Below are positions 16,953-25,113 of a DNA stretch of 64,000 bases, piece by piece (the first letter of the stretch is position 1; each line of letters starts with the position of its first letter). This DNA is from Bog-756 sp963730685 (GTDB taxonomy: Bacteria; Actinomycetota; Acidimicrobiia; Acidimicrobiales; RAAP-2). The notes below the pieces were generated by a model that worked only from the letters and a program-made list of their open reading frames with translations, did no database searches and was not told the DNA's origin. The stretch lies in contig CAVSSP010000004.1 of assembly GCA_963730685.1 (NCBI GenBank), positions 248,001 to 312,000 on the forward strand. Direction: 5' to 3'. A program made the translations under genes and the position numbers.

Positions 16953-17786
16953 GTGGTCGCTCTGGTAGTCGTGCTCGGTGTCGTGGTGGCCCTGTTGGGC
17001 GTCCTGGTGGCCGGCCTCCTGCGGAGCCACGCCGACATCCTCAAGTCCCTCCACCAGCTGGGGGTGGGCGTCGGTGAGCCCACCGAGACCGGTGGGCACA
17101 CCGCCACCGGTGCTGCCGGCACTCCGGTGCAGGTGCCGGTCACCATGGGCCCACCGCTGCCGGGTGAGCGCGACTCGACGTCGGCGCCGACCGTGGCCGG
17201 TGTGACGCCGACCGGTGACGCCCTGGCCGTGACCATGGAGGGGGATGACCACCTGACCCTGCTGGCCTTCCTGTCGTCGGGGTGCGCCACGTGCGCGGGC
17301 TTGTGGCGGGCGCTCCACCAGCCCGACCGGTTGGACCTGCCGGCGCACACCCGCCTGGTGGTGGTGACCAAGGGGCCGGATCTCGAGATCCCCGCCGAGG
17401 TCGCCGGCCAGGCGCCGCCGCGGCTCCCGGTGGTGATGTCCACGGAGGCATGGGGCGACTACGAGGTACCCGGCTCCCCGTTCTTCGTCCTGGTCGACGG
17501 CCGGAGCGGCCGGCGCATCGGCGAGGGTGTGGCCAACCACTTCTCCCAGGTGTCCGAGTTGGTCCGCCGGGCCGAGGCCGACGCCCAACCCTTCGGCCTC
17601 GGGAGCCGGGGCCAGGCGACGGCGGGCGGGCTGGACGGGCCCGAACGCGAGTCGGCCAACGACCTCGAGCTGATGAGGGCCGGAGTGCTCCCCGGTGATC
17701 CGAGTCTCTACCCCGCCTCGCTGGACGACCTGTACGGTCGCCGTCCCGCCGGCCCCGACGGCATGTCCCTCCACCGCGCCGGGTGA
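16953..17786 (+). CDS. MauD-like membrane-anchored thioredoxin-fold protein
   Basis: 277 residues. The N-terminal signal anchor VALVVVLGVVVALLGVLVAG (residues 2-21) is followed by a Gly/Thr/Pro linker and a thioredoxin-like domain. Its active-site motif is FLSSGCATCAGLW (CxxC), and the cis-Pro strand region is EVPGSPFFVLVDGRSG. This arrangement matches MauD, the periplasmic disulfide enzyme required to mature the methylamine dehydrogenase small subunit. It is the first gene of a tightly overlapping cluster with a MauE-like, a MauA-like and a CcdA-like gene. Its likely job is to oxidise or isomerise disulfides in the Cys-rich Tat substrate encoded downstream (inference). The stop overlaps the next GTG (GTGA). 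Confidence 0.75.
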   Translation: MVALVVVLGVVVALLGVLVAGLLRSHADILKSLHQLGVGVGEPTETGGHTATGAAGTPVQVPVTMGPPLPGERDSTSAPTVAGVTPTGDALAVTMEGDDHLTLLAFLSSGCATCAGLWRALHQPDRLDLPAHTRLVVVTKGPDLEIPAEVAGQAPPRLPVVMSTEAWGDYEVPGSPFFVLVDGRSGRRIGEGVANHFSQVSELVRRAEADAQPFGLGSRGQATAGGLDGPERESANDLELMRAGVLPGDPSLYPASLDDLYGRRPAGPDGMSLHRAG

Positions 17787-18274
17787 CGACGACCTCGCTG
17801 CGCGCCCACGGGATCGACGCGCCACTCCCGAGCGGGTTCGAGGGCCGGATCTTCGTGCGCGGCACGGTGGGCCGCGAGATGACCTATCCGGTGGCCCACT
17901 TCGCCACCTTCCCGCTCCCGGCCGACGTCGGTGACTTTGGCGGTGGCGCTGTCAACCTGATGGGCCCCAACGACGTCTTCGTCGTCCTCTTCGAGTACGG
18001 CCCCGAGAGTGTGGGCCGGGCCCTGTTCGCCCGGCAGGGGATGCCGCGGGTCCTGTCCCCGGACGACTTCCGCCCCTACGTGCTGAGACGGGGGATCGGC
18101 GGCCAGTCGGGCACCCAGTGGTTCTTCACCGACTCGGGGAGGCCGTTCAGCCTCTACGCCGTGCTCGGAAGCCATACCCGCCGGGCCTCCCTGGTGCCCC
18201 GGGTCAACAGCCTGCTCGGTTCGGTGGGCATCAGCCCGGCGCAGGTGCCGACCCCAGGGGCCCCGTGGAACTGA
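17783..18274 (+). CDS. Conserved unknown protein of the Mau-like cluster
   Basis: 163 residues from a GTG overlapping the MauD-like stop. It has no Cys, no signal peptide and no membrane segment. It reads as a small soluble alpha/beta protein with motifs HFATFPLPADVGDFGGGAV, DVFVVLFEYGP and SGTQWFFTDSGRPFSLYAVLG. I do not recognise a characterised family. Its fixed place between MauD-like and MauE-like genes, with overlaps on both sides (4 and 10 bp), argues for a role in the same process, perhaps as a cytoplasmic or membrane-peripheral component. The absence of Cys separates it from the disulfide chemistry of its neighbours. Confidence 0.75.
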   Translation: MTTTSLRAHGIDAPLPSGFEGRIFVRGTVGREMTYPVAHFATFPLPADVGDFGGGAVNLMGPNDVFVVLFEYGPESVGRALFARQGMPRVLSPDDFRPYVLRRGIGGQSGTQWFFTDSGRPFSLYAVLGSHTRRASLVPRVNSLLGSVGISPAQVPTPGAPWN

Positions 18275-18819
18275 TCGGCCCGTACCTGATCGCATGCACC
18301 CTGTTGGTGGTGGCCGGCGCGTCCAAGGCGGTGCGCCCGTGGGACACCGCCCGCGCCCTCAGCGCCGTGGTGCACGTCCGGCTGGGCCGCATGGTCCGGC
18401 TGGTCCGGGTCGGCGCCGTCGTGGAGGCGACCCTCGGGACCGCCGCTCTCATCGTCCCGGGCCCGGTGACCGCCTCGGCCGTGGCCCTGTCCTACGGCGC
18501 CTTCGCCGTGTACGTGGGGGTGGTCCGGGCCAGGGGTGGTCCCATGGCCAGCTGTGGGTGCTTCGGAACCCCCGACACTCCTGCCACCGTGCTCCACGTG
18601 GTGGTCAACGCCGGGCTGGCCCTCGCGGCCATCGCCGTGGCCGGGTCGCCTCCGACGGGGACCCTGGTGGCGGTCCTGGCCCACCAGCCCTGGCATGGGG
18701 GGCCGCTCGTCGCCCTCAGCCTCCTCGGTGCATGGCTGTGCTACCTGGCCCTGTCGGTGCTGGCCGACCTGCAGGCCGCCCGTCGCCTGACCGGGGTGAC
18801 GTTCGGGGACCCCGGATGA
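18265..18819 (+). CDS. MauE/DoxX-like membrane protein
   Basis: 184 residues from GTG 18265, overlapping the previous gene by 10 bp; the upstream part of the open frame is not family-like. Four TM helices are visible. LIGPYLIACTLLVVAGASKAVRP and the loop motif ASCGCFG (CxCFG) followed by a helix are characteristic of MauE-type proteins in the DoxX superfamily. MauE is needed for biogenesis of the tryptophan tryptophylquinone (TTQ)-bearing methylamine dehydrogenase light chain, acting in electron or thiol transfer across the membrane. Here it lies between a MauD-like pair and the Cys-rich exported protein, supporting a maturation function. Confidence 0.8.
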   Translation: MELIGPYLIACTLLVVAGASKAVRPWDTARALSAVVHVRLGRMVRLVRVGAVVEATLGTAALIVPGPVTASAVALSYGAFAVYVGVVRARGGPMASCGCFGTPDTPATVLHVVVNAGLALAAIAVAGSPPTGTLVAVLAHQPWHGGPLVALSLLGAWLCYLALSVLADLQAARRLTGVTFGDPG

Positions 18820-18844
18820 CCCGATGGGCCCACCGGGGCCGTCG

Positions 18845-20248
18845 ATGAGCGTCACCTTGGTGGAACGGGCCTCCAGCTTTCTCGAGTCCAAGCTGTCCCG
18901 ACGCAGCTTCATCAACCGGTCCGCCTACGCCGGCAGCGCCGTCGCCATCGGCGCCGGGCTCGACCTGGTGCTCAAACCCGGTACGGCGTACGGGCTGGTG
19001 TGCACCTGTGGGAACAGCAACTGCGGCTGTGGGTCCACCTGCTGCGCCGGCTTCACCGAGTTCTGCTGCTCGGTCAACGGCGGGTACAACTACTGTCCGA
19101 CCGACACGGTCATGGCGGGCTGGTGGAAGGCGGACAACTCCTCCTACTGCGGGGGGCCCCGCTACTACATGGACTGCAACGCCACCTGCGGGTGCGACAC
19201 CGGATGCGGCAACGGGTGGGGATTCTGCGAGCCCGGCTGCGACGGGCGCCAGTGCGGCTGCGGCCCGAACGGATGCGACTCCTACGTGACCGGGTGCTTC
19301 CAATTCCGCTACGGGCAGTGCAACCAGGACATCGACTGCATCGGCCGCATCGTGTGCCGGGTGGTGGCCTGCGTGCCCCCGTGGGAGATCGACCCCACCT
19401 GCACGACCGCCAACGCCCAGGACGACGGCACCGCCGAGCAGAACGAGGCGTGTTGGACGCCCGCATTCCCGACCCCGCCCCCCGCACCGTGCAGCTCCCC
19501 GTTGACCAGTTGCAAGGTGGTCGGCCTGGCACCCAGCACCGACGGGCTGGGCTACGCCATGGTCACCTCCTTCGGCCGGGTGCTCGCCTACGGCGATTTC
19601 ACCGACGACGGCGACCCTTCCGGCGCCCGGCTGTCCGAGCCGGTGGTCGGGATGGCGGTCCACCCGGGTGGCGGCTACTACCTGGTGGCCGCCGACGGCG
19701 GGATCTTCTGCTTCGGTGCCGCCCCGTTCTACGGCTCGATGGGTGCCTTCCCCCTCAACAAGCCGGTGGTGGGCATGGCCGTGACCCCGTCGGGACTCGG
19801 GTACTGGATGGTGGCATCCGACGGCGGGATCTTCTGCTTCGGCGACGCCGCGTTCCACGGCTCGATGGGTGGCCGGTCCCTCAACAAACCGATGGTCGGA
19901 ATGGCGCCGATCCCCTCGGGCCAGGGCTACTGGACGGTGGCATCCGACGGCGGGATCTTCTGCTTCGGTGCCGCCCCGTTCTACGGCTCGATGGGTGCCC
20001 ATCCCCTCAACAAGCCCATCGTCGGCATGACGCCGACCCTGTCGGGCCAGGGCTATCTGATGGTGGCATCCGACGGCGGGATCTTCTGCTTCGGCGACGC
20101 CCGGTTCCACGGGTCGACCGGCTCCCTCCGCCTCAACCAGCCGGTGGTGGGGATGGCCGCCCCCCCATCGGGCGACGGGTACTGGCTGGTCGCCGCGGAC
20201 GGCGGCATCTTCACGTTCGCCACCCCGTTCCTCGGCTCCCCCGCCTAG
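18845..20248 (+). CDS. Tat-exported Cys-rich MauA-like protein fused to six 42-residue repeats
   Basis: 467 residues. ATG 18845 is preferred because it gives the family-like N-terminus; ATG 18824 is also in frame. The Tat signal is SRRSFINRSAYAGSAVAIGAG (residues 18-38). Residues about 50-230 contain about 28 Cys, with blocks EFCCSVNGGYNYCPTD, AGWWKADNSSYCGG and RYYMDCNATCGC. The order CC-CP-W(W)-C-YY.DC-CGC resembles the MADH light chain MauA, which carries the TTQ cofactor and six disulfides. From residue 236 six repeats follow; in four of them the core reads GIFCFG, with Cys where the secreted paralogue has Ser or Ala. Probably exported folded or co-folded and matured by the neighbouring MauD/MauE/CcdA-like proteins. 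Catalytic role and TTQ formation are unproven. Confidence 0.75.
   Translation: MSVTLVERASSFLESKLSRRSFINRSAYAGSAVAIGAGLDLVLKPGTAYGLVCTCGNSNCGCGSTCCAGFTEFCCSVNGGYNYCPTDTVMAGWWKADNSSYCGGPRYYMDCNATCGCDTGCGNGWGFCEPGCDGRQCGCGPNGCDSYVTGCFQFRYGQCNQDIDCIGRIVCRVVACVPPWEIDPTCTTANAQDDGTAEQNEACWTPAFPTPPPAPCSSPLTSCKVVGLAPSTDGLGYAMVTSFGRVLAYGDFTDDGDPSGARLSEPVVGMAVHPGGGYYLVAADGGIFCFGAAPFYGSMGAFPLNKPVVGMAVTPSGLGYWMVASDGGIFCFGDAAFHGSMGGRSLNKPMVGMAPIPSGQGYWTVASDGGIFCFGAAPFYGSMGAHPLNKPIVGMTPTLSGQGYLMVASDGGIFCFGDARFHGSTGSLRLNQPVVGMAAPPSGDGYWLVAADGGIFTFATPFLGSPA
19550..20245 (+). repeat. Six tandem coding repeats with Cys-containing cores
   Basis: Six 41-42-residue units, each starting GY(W/Y/A/L) and containing a DGGIFCFG-type core, a FxGS(M/T)G turn and a P(V/I/M)VGM end. 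Units 2-5 have GIFCFG, whereas the array at 9146-9898 has GVF(S/A)FG. The DNA of several units is nearly identical. Confidence 0.9.
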
Positions 20249-20291
20249 TCGTGTCCCCGAGTCCCGTCCACCCCACCGATGGAGGAGCCCC

Positions 20292-21065
20292 ATGATGCTG
20301 TGCCTGTCCGTGGTCGCCGTGGCGGTGGTCGCCGCCGCCGCCGTCCGTTCGACGTGGTCGCCGTGCGGCCTCTCCATGCTGTCGACCATCACGCCGGTGA
20401 GCGAGCGGGCCAAGGGCAACTCCTACCGGGCGACGGCGGCGTGGTTCGTGGCCGGAGCCGTCGTGGGCGGGGCCACGCTGGGGTCGGCCATGGCCCTGTT
20501 GGCAGGAGGGGTGCGTGCCCTGGATCCGACAGACACGGTGGTGGTGACGACGGCCTTCGTCGCCGCGCTGATCGCCGCGCTGTCCGATGCGGGGGTGGTC
20601 GGCGTGCGGCTGCCCATCCATCGCCGCCAGGTCAACGAGCGCTGGCTCGACCAGTACCGGCCGTGGGTCTACGGGGCCGGCTTCGGATGGCAGATCGGGT
20701 GCGGTGTGGCCACCTACATCACCACCGCCGCCGTCTACCTGGTCATCGTCCTCGGCGCCCTCACCGGCGATCCGGTCGTCGCGCTGGCACTCGGAACCTC
20801 CTTCGGCACCCTCCGGGGTCTCGCCGTCCTGTTGACCCGTCGCCTGGACGGCCCGGCCGCGTTGTTGGCGTTCCACCGGCGGTTCACCGCCGCCGGTCCC
20901 ACCGCCGGTCGGGCTGCCATCGTCACCGAGCTGGCGGCATGCTCGGCGTTGGCCCTGGCGTCAGGCTCGCCCGTGGCGGTGGCGGTCGCCGGGGTGGGAG
21001 TCGCCGGGGTGGGAGTTGTCGAGGTGGTGGTGGCTACTCGCGGTCGGCGAGCCCTGGCCCGATAG
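20292..21065 (+). CDS. CcdA/DsbD-like polytopic membrane protein
   Basis: 257 residues with a GGAGG site before the ATG. About six TM helices. Helix 1 ends in STWSPCGLSMLSTITP, which matches the SPC(G/L)xxML signature of the CcdA/DsbD thiol-transfer family, and a second intramembrane Cys is in FGWQIGCGVATYITTAAVYL. A Cys pair in two helices is the hallmark of proteins passing reducing equivalents from the cytoplasm to extracytoplasmic thioredoxin-fold partners. It follows the Cys-rich Tat protein by 43 bp. It therefore could feed electrons to the MauD-like protein. From memory, similar proteins exist beside MauA-like genes in other actinobacteria. Confidence 0.7.
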   Translation: MMLCLSVVAVAVVAAAAVRSTWSPCGLSMLSTITPVSERAKGNSYRATAAWFVAGAVVGGATLGSAMALLAGGVRALDPTDTVVVTTAFVAALIAALSDAGVVGVRLPIHRRQVNERWLDQYRPWVYGAGFGWQIGCGVATYITTAAVYLVIVLGALTGDPVVALALGTSFGTLRGLAVLLTRRLDGPAALLAFHRRFTAAGPTAGRAAIVTELAACSALALASGSPVAVAVAGVGVAGVGVVEVVVATRGRRALAR

Positions 21066-21181
21066 CCCGCGACGGGACGGGGGCGGGCTCGGGTAGACCG
21101 GAGCTCCCGGACCCGGGCTCGGATCCGGGCTCCACCGCCGTCGATCCCGGTGCCTCGGGACCCGTGGCGGTGGGTGCCGGG

Positions 21182-22018
21182 TCACCGCCTTCCCCGTGGC
21201 GCCACCGCCGGAGGGGTGCCGACGCGGGTGGCCAGCAGCACGATGCCGGCCACGGCCAGGCCGATGCCGGCCCACTGCACCAGGAGCGACCCGAGGTGTC
21301 CGTCCTCACCGAGCCACAGGTGCTCGTCGAGGAACCGCTCGATGCCCCAGAGCACCATGCCCACCCCGATGACGATGCCCGAGGGAGGGAGCAGGCGCGG
21401 TGCGGGCGGCTCTCCGGCCTCTGGGATCGGTGGGGTGGGGGCGATGGTGGCGAGCCAACGCTCGACCAGCAGCAGGATCCCGAAGATGGTGAGGTCCTCG
21501 ATGGCCTGGAAGATGGGGACCGGCAGCCGCTTCCCGACCTGGCCGGCGTAGTACATGCCGAACCACTGGTTGGTGCGGTGACCGCCACCGGCCACCATCA
21601 GCTGGGGCCCGAGGAGGCGGCCGATGCCCCAGCAGGCCATCAGGACCGGGGCCATGAGGTCGGCGAAGCGCATGCTGGACAGCTGGGGGCAGCGACGCCT
21701 GCTGCTCACGATGGCGACCGGCACGGCGAAGATCAGTCCGCCGAACGACGACAGGCCGCCCTGCCAGATGGCCACGATCTGGCCCGGATTGTGGGAGTAG
21801 AAGGACAGGTTCGACAGGACGTGGAGGGCACGGGCCCCGACGATGGCGGCCACGATCACCCAGACGAACATGCCCGTCACCCACTGCCAGGGGTAGCCGG
21901 CCCTGCGCAGGCGGCGCTCGGTGTAGCGGAGGCCGAACCAGAAGGTGAGGGCCAGACCGATCCCGTAGGTGTGGACCTCGAGGAACCACACGTGGAAGGC
22001 GACGGGGATGGGTCTCAT
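21182..22018 (-). CDS. lgt: Prolipoprotein diacylglyceryl transferase family protein
   Basis: 278 residues with about seven TM helices. The N-terminus places VHTYGIGLALTFWFGL in helix 1, and IWQGGLSSFGGLIFAVPVA matches the GGxSxxGGL Lgt signature. RLPVPIFQAIEDLTIF corresponds to the hPxQLYEal motif. The normally conserved GRxGNFxNxE segment reads GRLLGPQLMVAGGGHRTNQW here, so the substrate-binding Asn is not in the usual place; this may be a diverged paralogue. Lgt transfers diacylglycerol to lipobox Cys residues of preprolipoproteins, two of which are encoded in this window (33276-34585 and 37646-38957). It is convergent with the CcdA-like gene. Confidence 0.75.
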   Translation of the reverse strand: MRPIPVAFHVWFLEVHTYGIGLALTFWFGLRYTERRLRRAGYPWQWVTGMFVWVIVAAIVGARALHVLSNLSFYSHNPGQIVAIWQGGLSSFGGLIFAVPVAIVSSRRRCPQLSSMRFADLMAPVLMACWGIGRLLGPQLMVAGGGHRTNQWFGMYYAGQVGKRLPVPIFQAIEDLTIFGILLLVERWLATIAPTPPIPEAGEPPAPRLLPPSGIVIGVGMVLWGIERFLDEHLWLGEDGHLGSLLVQWAGIGLAVAGIVLLATRVGTPPAVAPRGRR

Positions 22019-22149
22019 GGGGAGGAGGGCCTGGGGGCGGTGGCACTCCGGTCGAGGGGCGCCGTCGGCACACTCACAGTATGCCCCAGGTGCCCGGTAG
22101 GGTGACAGCGGGCCGTGGGAAGACGGCGACGCCGAGCCAGGGGGAACCG

Positions 22150-22947
22150 ATGGGAACGCTTTCCGGAAAAGTGGCCGTGGTCACCGGCGGCGGTTCGGGT
22201 ATCGGTCTGTCCACCGCCCGCCGCCTGGTCGACTCCGGGGTCTCGGTGGCCCTGGTCGACCTCGACGGCGACTCGGCGGAACGGGTGGCGGCCGAACTCG
22301 GAGGCCTCGGCCTCCAGGCCGACGTGGGCCGCCCGGACGCCTGGCCGGGCATCGTCGACGCCGTCACCTCCCGGTTCGGTGGGATCGACCTGGCCCATCT
22401 CAACGCCGGCGTGACCACGGGCGAGGCGGACATCACCAAGGTCACCGACGAGATCTACCGCCGTGCCGTGGGGGTCAATGTGGACGGTGTCTTCTATGGC
22501 GTCAGGGCCCTGGTGCCCACCATGGCCGCCCGTGGCGGCGGTGCCATGGTGGCCACCGCCTCCCTGGCCGGGCTCATCGGGTTCTCACCCGACCCCGTCT
22601 ACTGCCTGACCAAGCATGCGGTGGTGGGGCTGGTCCGCTCGCTCGGGCCCCAGTTGGCGGAGCACCACATCACCCTCAACGCCGTGTGCCCGAGCATCGT
22701 GGACACCCCCCTCATCGATGACGTCCGCGAGGTGCTGCAGGGGAGCGGGTTCCCGCTCATCGATGCCTCGGCGGTGTCGGCAGCGGTGGTGGACTGCCTG
22801 TCCGGCGAGGAGACCGGTCAGGCCATGGTCATCCAGGCGGGGAGGGAGGCGCTGGCCTTCCGCTTCGCCCGTCCGCCCGGCCCGCGGGCCGGCGGTACCG
22901 TCGGCCAGATGCCGCCCACGGAGATGGCCGCCCACGACCAGGGGTGA
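22150..22947 (+). CDS. Short-chain dehydrogenase/reductase
   Basis: 265 residues from ATG 22150; the upstream open frame is Arg-rich and non-homologous. The cofactor motif is TGGGSGIGLSTA, followed by VDLDGD (Asp after strand 2 favours NAD). NAG lies in HLNAGVTTG, the active-site Ser in ATASLAGLIG and the YxxxK motif in YCLTKHA. After GPQLAEHHITLNAVCPSIVDTPL comes a C-terminal stretch rich in Pro and Arg. Substrate unknown. It is divergent from the lgt-like gene and convergent with the NlpC/P60 gene. Confidence 0.85.
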   Translation: MGTLSGKVAVVTGGGSGIGLSTARRLVDSGVSVALVDLDGDSAERVAAELGGLGLQADVGRPDAWPGIVDAVTSRFGGIDLAHLNAGVTTGEADITKVTDEIYRRAVGVNVDGVFYGVRALVPTMAARGGGAMVATASLAGLIGFSPDPVYCLTKHAVVGLVRSLGPQLAEHHITLNAVCPSIVDTPLIDDVREVLQGSGFPLIDASAVSAAVVDCLSGEETGQAMVIQAGREALAFRFARPPGPRAGGTVGQMPPTEMAAHDQG

Positions 22948-22986
22948 TCGGGCGCTCAGGCACCCGGGCCCAGGCGGTGGGTCTGG

Positions 22987-24210
22987 TCAGCCGACCCGGC
23001 CGACGCCGGCGAAGCCGTCACCGGTGCGCACCGCGGTGATGTGGACGAAAGATCCCGTCTGGGGCGCCTCGATCATCTCGCCGCCGCCGACGTACATGGC
23101 CACGTGGTCCGAGCCGTCGGGCCCGTAGAACAGCAGGTCACCGGGCTCGATGTCGGCCAGGGAGATCTGGGTGGTGGCGGCGAACTGCGAACCTGAGGTG
23201 CGGGGGAGTGACACACCGGCCTGGGCCCACGACCACTGGACCAGCCCCGAGCAGTCGAACCCGACCCCCGGGGTCTCGCCGCCCCACACGTAGGGGACGC
23301 CACGCTGGCTCTCGGCCGCTTCGATGGCGCCGGTCGCCCCCGAGGGGACCGGCGGGGGATCGGCGGCCGTCGCCGACACGGTCGTTCCGACCGCGCCGCC
23401 CGAGCTCGACGAGCTGCCCGAGCCGCCGCCGGACGATACCGTCGTCTGGGTGGCCGCCCGCTGGGCCGCCGCCACCCGGGCGTTGAACTGGGACTGGGCC
23501 TGGGCCGCGGCGGCCGCTGCCGCCTCCTGCTGCTGCTTCAGGACCTGGGCCTTGATGTCGGCGTTGACGTTGGCCAGCGTCTGGCTGTCCTGGGCCACGA
23601 GGGCGTTGGCCTGGGCCTCGGAGGAGGTCAGGCTGTTCCGGGTGTCGACCTGCTGGGTCTGCTGCTGCTTCAGCGTGCTCTGGGTGGCCTGGAGCTGCGT
23701 CTGCGCGGTGTGGAGCCGGTCGATGGTGGTGGTCACGTTGCCGGTGGCGATCTGGGAGTACTCGGCCCGCACGTCGCTGGTGTTGGGGTTCCCCGAGAAC
23801 ATCTGGGTGATCTGGCTGGTGGTCCCGCTGCTCGTGTAGTCGGCGATGGCCTGGGTACGGAGCTGGGACTGGTCCTTGTCCACCTCGGCCTGGTCCTTGG
23901 TCACCTCGGCCTGGTTGGCGGCGATCTCGGTCCCGAGCTGGGAGAGGTGGTAGTCCGCCGACTGCACCTGATCGGTCAGGCCCTGGATCTGGGTCTGGGT
24001 GGCGGCGATCCGGGCGGTGATGGCGGCCGCCTGGGCCCGGTCGCTGGCGATCTGGTCGGCAGAGGCCGGACGCACGGCAGAAATAAAGGTGCCGGTGATA
24101 CCCAATGCGACAGCCAGCGCAGCGACGAAAACGACGCGCCTGTGGCTGCTCTTTCCGGTGGGGGCGGGGGTACACGGCTCTGACGTCGAGTACTGCTCGG
24201 CGTGAGTCAT
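22987..24210 (-). CDS. Secreted NlpC/P60 peptidoglycan hydrolase with coiled-coil domain
   Basis: 407 residues. The signal peptide (HRRVVFVAALAVALGITGTF, cleavage near ASA-D) is followed by a long coiled coil (about residues 50-255, Gln/Ala-rich, with SGTTSQITQMFSGN), a Ser/Gly linker and a C-terminal NlpC/P60 domain. The domain starts at AIEAAESQRGVPYVWGGETP and contains the catalytic Cys in FDCSGLVQWSW and the His in DHVAMYVGGGEMIEA. The layout matches RipA/CwlO-type endopeptidases cleaving D-iGlu-mDAP bonds during growth or division, with the coiled coil used for regulation by partners such as FtsEX. A TATAAT box lies about 75 bp upstream. Confidence 0.9.
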   Translation of the reverse strand: MTHAEQYSTSEPCTPAPTGKSSHRRVVFVAALAVALGITGTFISAVRPASADQIASDRAQAAAITARIAATQTQIQGLTDQVQSADYHLSQLGTEIAANQAEVTKDQAEVDKDQSQLRTQAIADYTSSGTTSQITQMFSGNPNTSDVRAEYSQIATGNVTTTIDRLHTAQTQLQATQSTLKQQQTQQVDTRNSLTSSEAQANALVAQDSQTLANVNADIKAQVLKQQQEAAAAAAAQAQSQFNARVAAAQRAATQTTVSSGGGSGSSSSSGGAVGTTVSATAADPPPVPSGATGAIEAAESQRGVPYVWGGETPGVGFDCSGLVQWSWAQAGVSLPRTSGSQFAATTQISLADIEPGDLLFYGPDGSDHVAMYVGGGEMIEAPQTGSFVHITAVRTGDGFAGVGRVG

Positions 24211-24282
24211 ATCGCCCTACTGTCTAGTCCAACGGGCACAGATCCACAAGGATGGCCCCACTAAATGTAGTCGTGAACTGGG

Positions 24283-24288
24283 ATTATA
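24283..24288 (-). promoter_or_regulatory. Candidate -10 box of the NlpC/P60 gene
   Basis: On the minus strand TATAAT (in AGCTATAATCCC) is an exact sigma-70-type -10 hexamer, about 75 bp before the ATG at 24210, inside an AT-richer patch of otherwise GC-rich DNA. No good -35 is visible. I looked for a c-di-AMP riboswitch in the leader, as is common before such genes, and saw no convincing one. Confidence 0.4.
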
Positions 24289-24414
24289 GCTGATTGGCCG
24301 TGGGCGGGCAGTGGTGCCTCCACCGGGCAACAGCGGTTGTGGGCAACCCGGATTTCGGCCGTGACCGTGGGCGGCCGGGGGTCGGCCCCGACCATCGGGG
24401 TAGGGTCGTCATCC

Positions 24415-25107
24415 ATGGGTGAAATCATCGAATTTGCCAGTAATGGAAAGACCGGACAGGGATATATCGCGGTGCCGCCCGGGGGAGCGGAGTCGACGGC
24501 GGGGATCATCGTCCTGCAGGAGTGGTGGGGACTGGTCGACCAGATCAAACGGACCTGCGACCGGTTCGCCGAGGCCGGGTTCACCGCCCTGGCCCCCGAC
24601 TTGTACCACGGGACCACCGTGCCGCTGACCGAGCCCGACGAGGCGGCCAAGGAGATGATGGCCCTCACCATGGAGGGCGCGGCCAAGGACCTGAGCGGCG
24701 CCGTCGACGAGCTGCTGGCTCGCACGGCGCGATCCGAGGTGGGGGTGATCGGCTTCTGCATGGGCGGGGGCCTGGCACTGGTCCTGGCCACCCAGCGGCC
24801 CGACGCCGTCAAGGCGGTGGTGCCGGCCTACGGCCTGATCCCATGGCCCGATGCGCAGCCCGACTACAGCCGCCTGGACGCCGCCGTACTGGGCCACGCG
24901 GCCGAAGACGACGACTACTTCGACCCTGACGCCGCCCGTCAGCTGGAGGCGGAGCTCCGGGGCCTGGGCAAGTCGGTGGAGTTTTACCACTACCCGGGGG
25001 CGGGACACGCGTTCTTCAACGAGGACCGGCCCGAGGTGTACCACGAGGAGTCGGCCGGCCTGCTGTGGTCGCGGACCCTCGAGTTCTTCCGCGAGACGCT
25101 GGGCTGA
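24415..25107 (+). CDS. Dienelactone hydrolase family protein
   Basis: 230 residues from ATG 24415. Alpha/beta-hydrolase of the DLH type: LQEWWGLVDQIKRTCDRFAEAG near the N-terminus, the nucleophile in VIGFCMGGGLALVLA (Cys, as in true dienelactone hydrolases rather than Ser), the acid around AAEDDDYFDPD, and His in YPGAGHAFFNEDRPEVY. The enzyme hydrolyses lactones or carboxylic esters, classically 4-carboxymethylenebutenolide in chloroaromatic degradation; related enzymes act on many esters. It is followed after 6 bp by the DUF885-like gene, so the two probably share an mRNA. Confidence 0.9.
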   Translation: MGEIIEFASNGKTGQGYIAVPPGGAESTAGIIVLQEWWGLVDQIKRTCDRFAEAGFTALAPDLYHGTTVPLTEPDEAAKEMMALTMEGAAKDLSGAVDELLARTARSEVGVIGFCMGGGLALVLATQRPDAVKAVVPAYGLIPWPDAQPDYSRLDAAVLGHAAEDDDYFDPDAARQLEAELRGLGKSVEFYHYPGAGHAFFNEDRPEVYHEESAGLLWSRTLEFFRETLG

Positions 25108-25113
25108 GCCCGG

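Noticed and set aside
18716..20419. 567-residue minus-strand ORF with internal repeats
   Set aside because: It is the antisense of the MauA-like gene; its repeats merely mirror the sense 42-residue repeats.
16953..21065. Complete methylamine dehydrogenase operon
   Set aside because: No MauB heavy chain, MauG, amicyanin or MauF is present, and the Cys-rich protein is only MauA-like, so methylamine oxidation cannot be claimed.
24211..24414. c-di-AMP (ydaO-type) riboswitch before the NlpC/P60 gene
   Set aside because: The leader is only about 75 bases from the -10 box and lacks the conserved ydaO core; only promoter-like features are visible.
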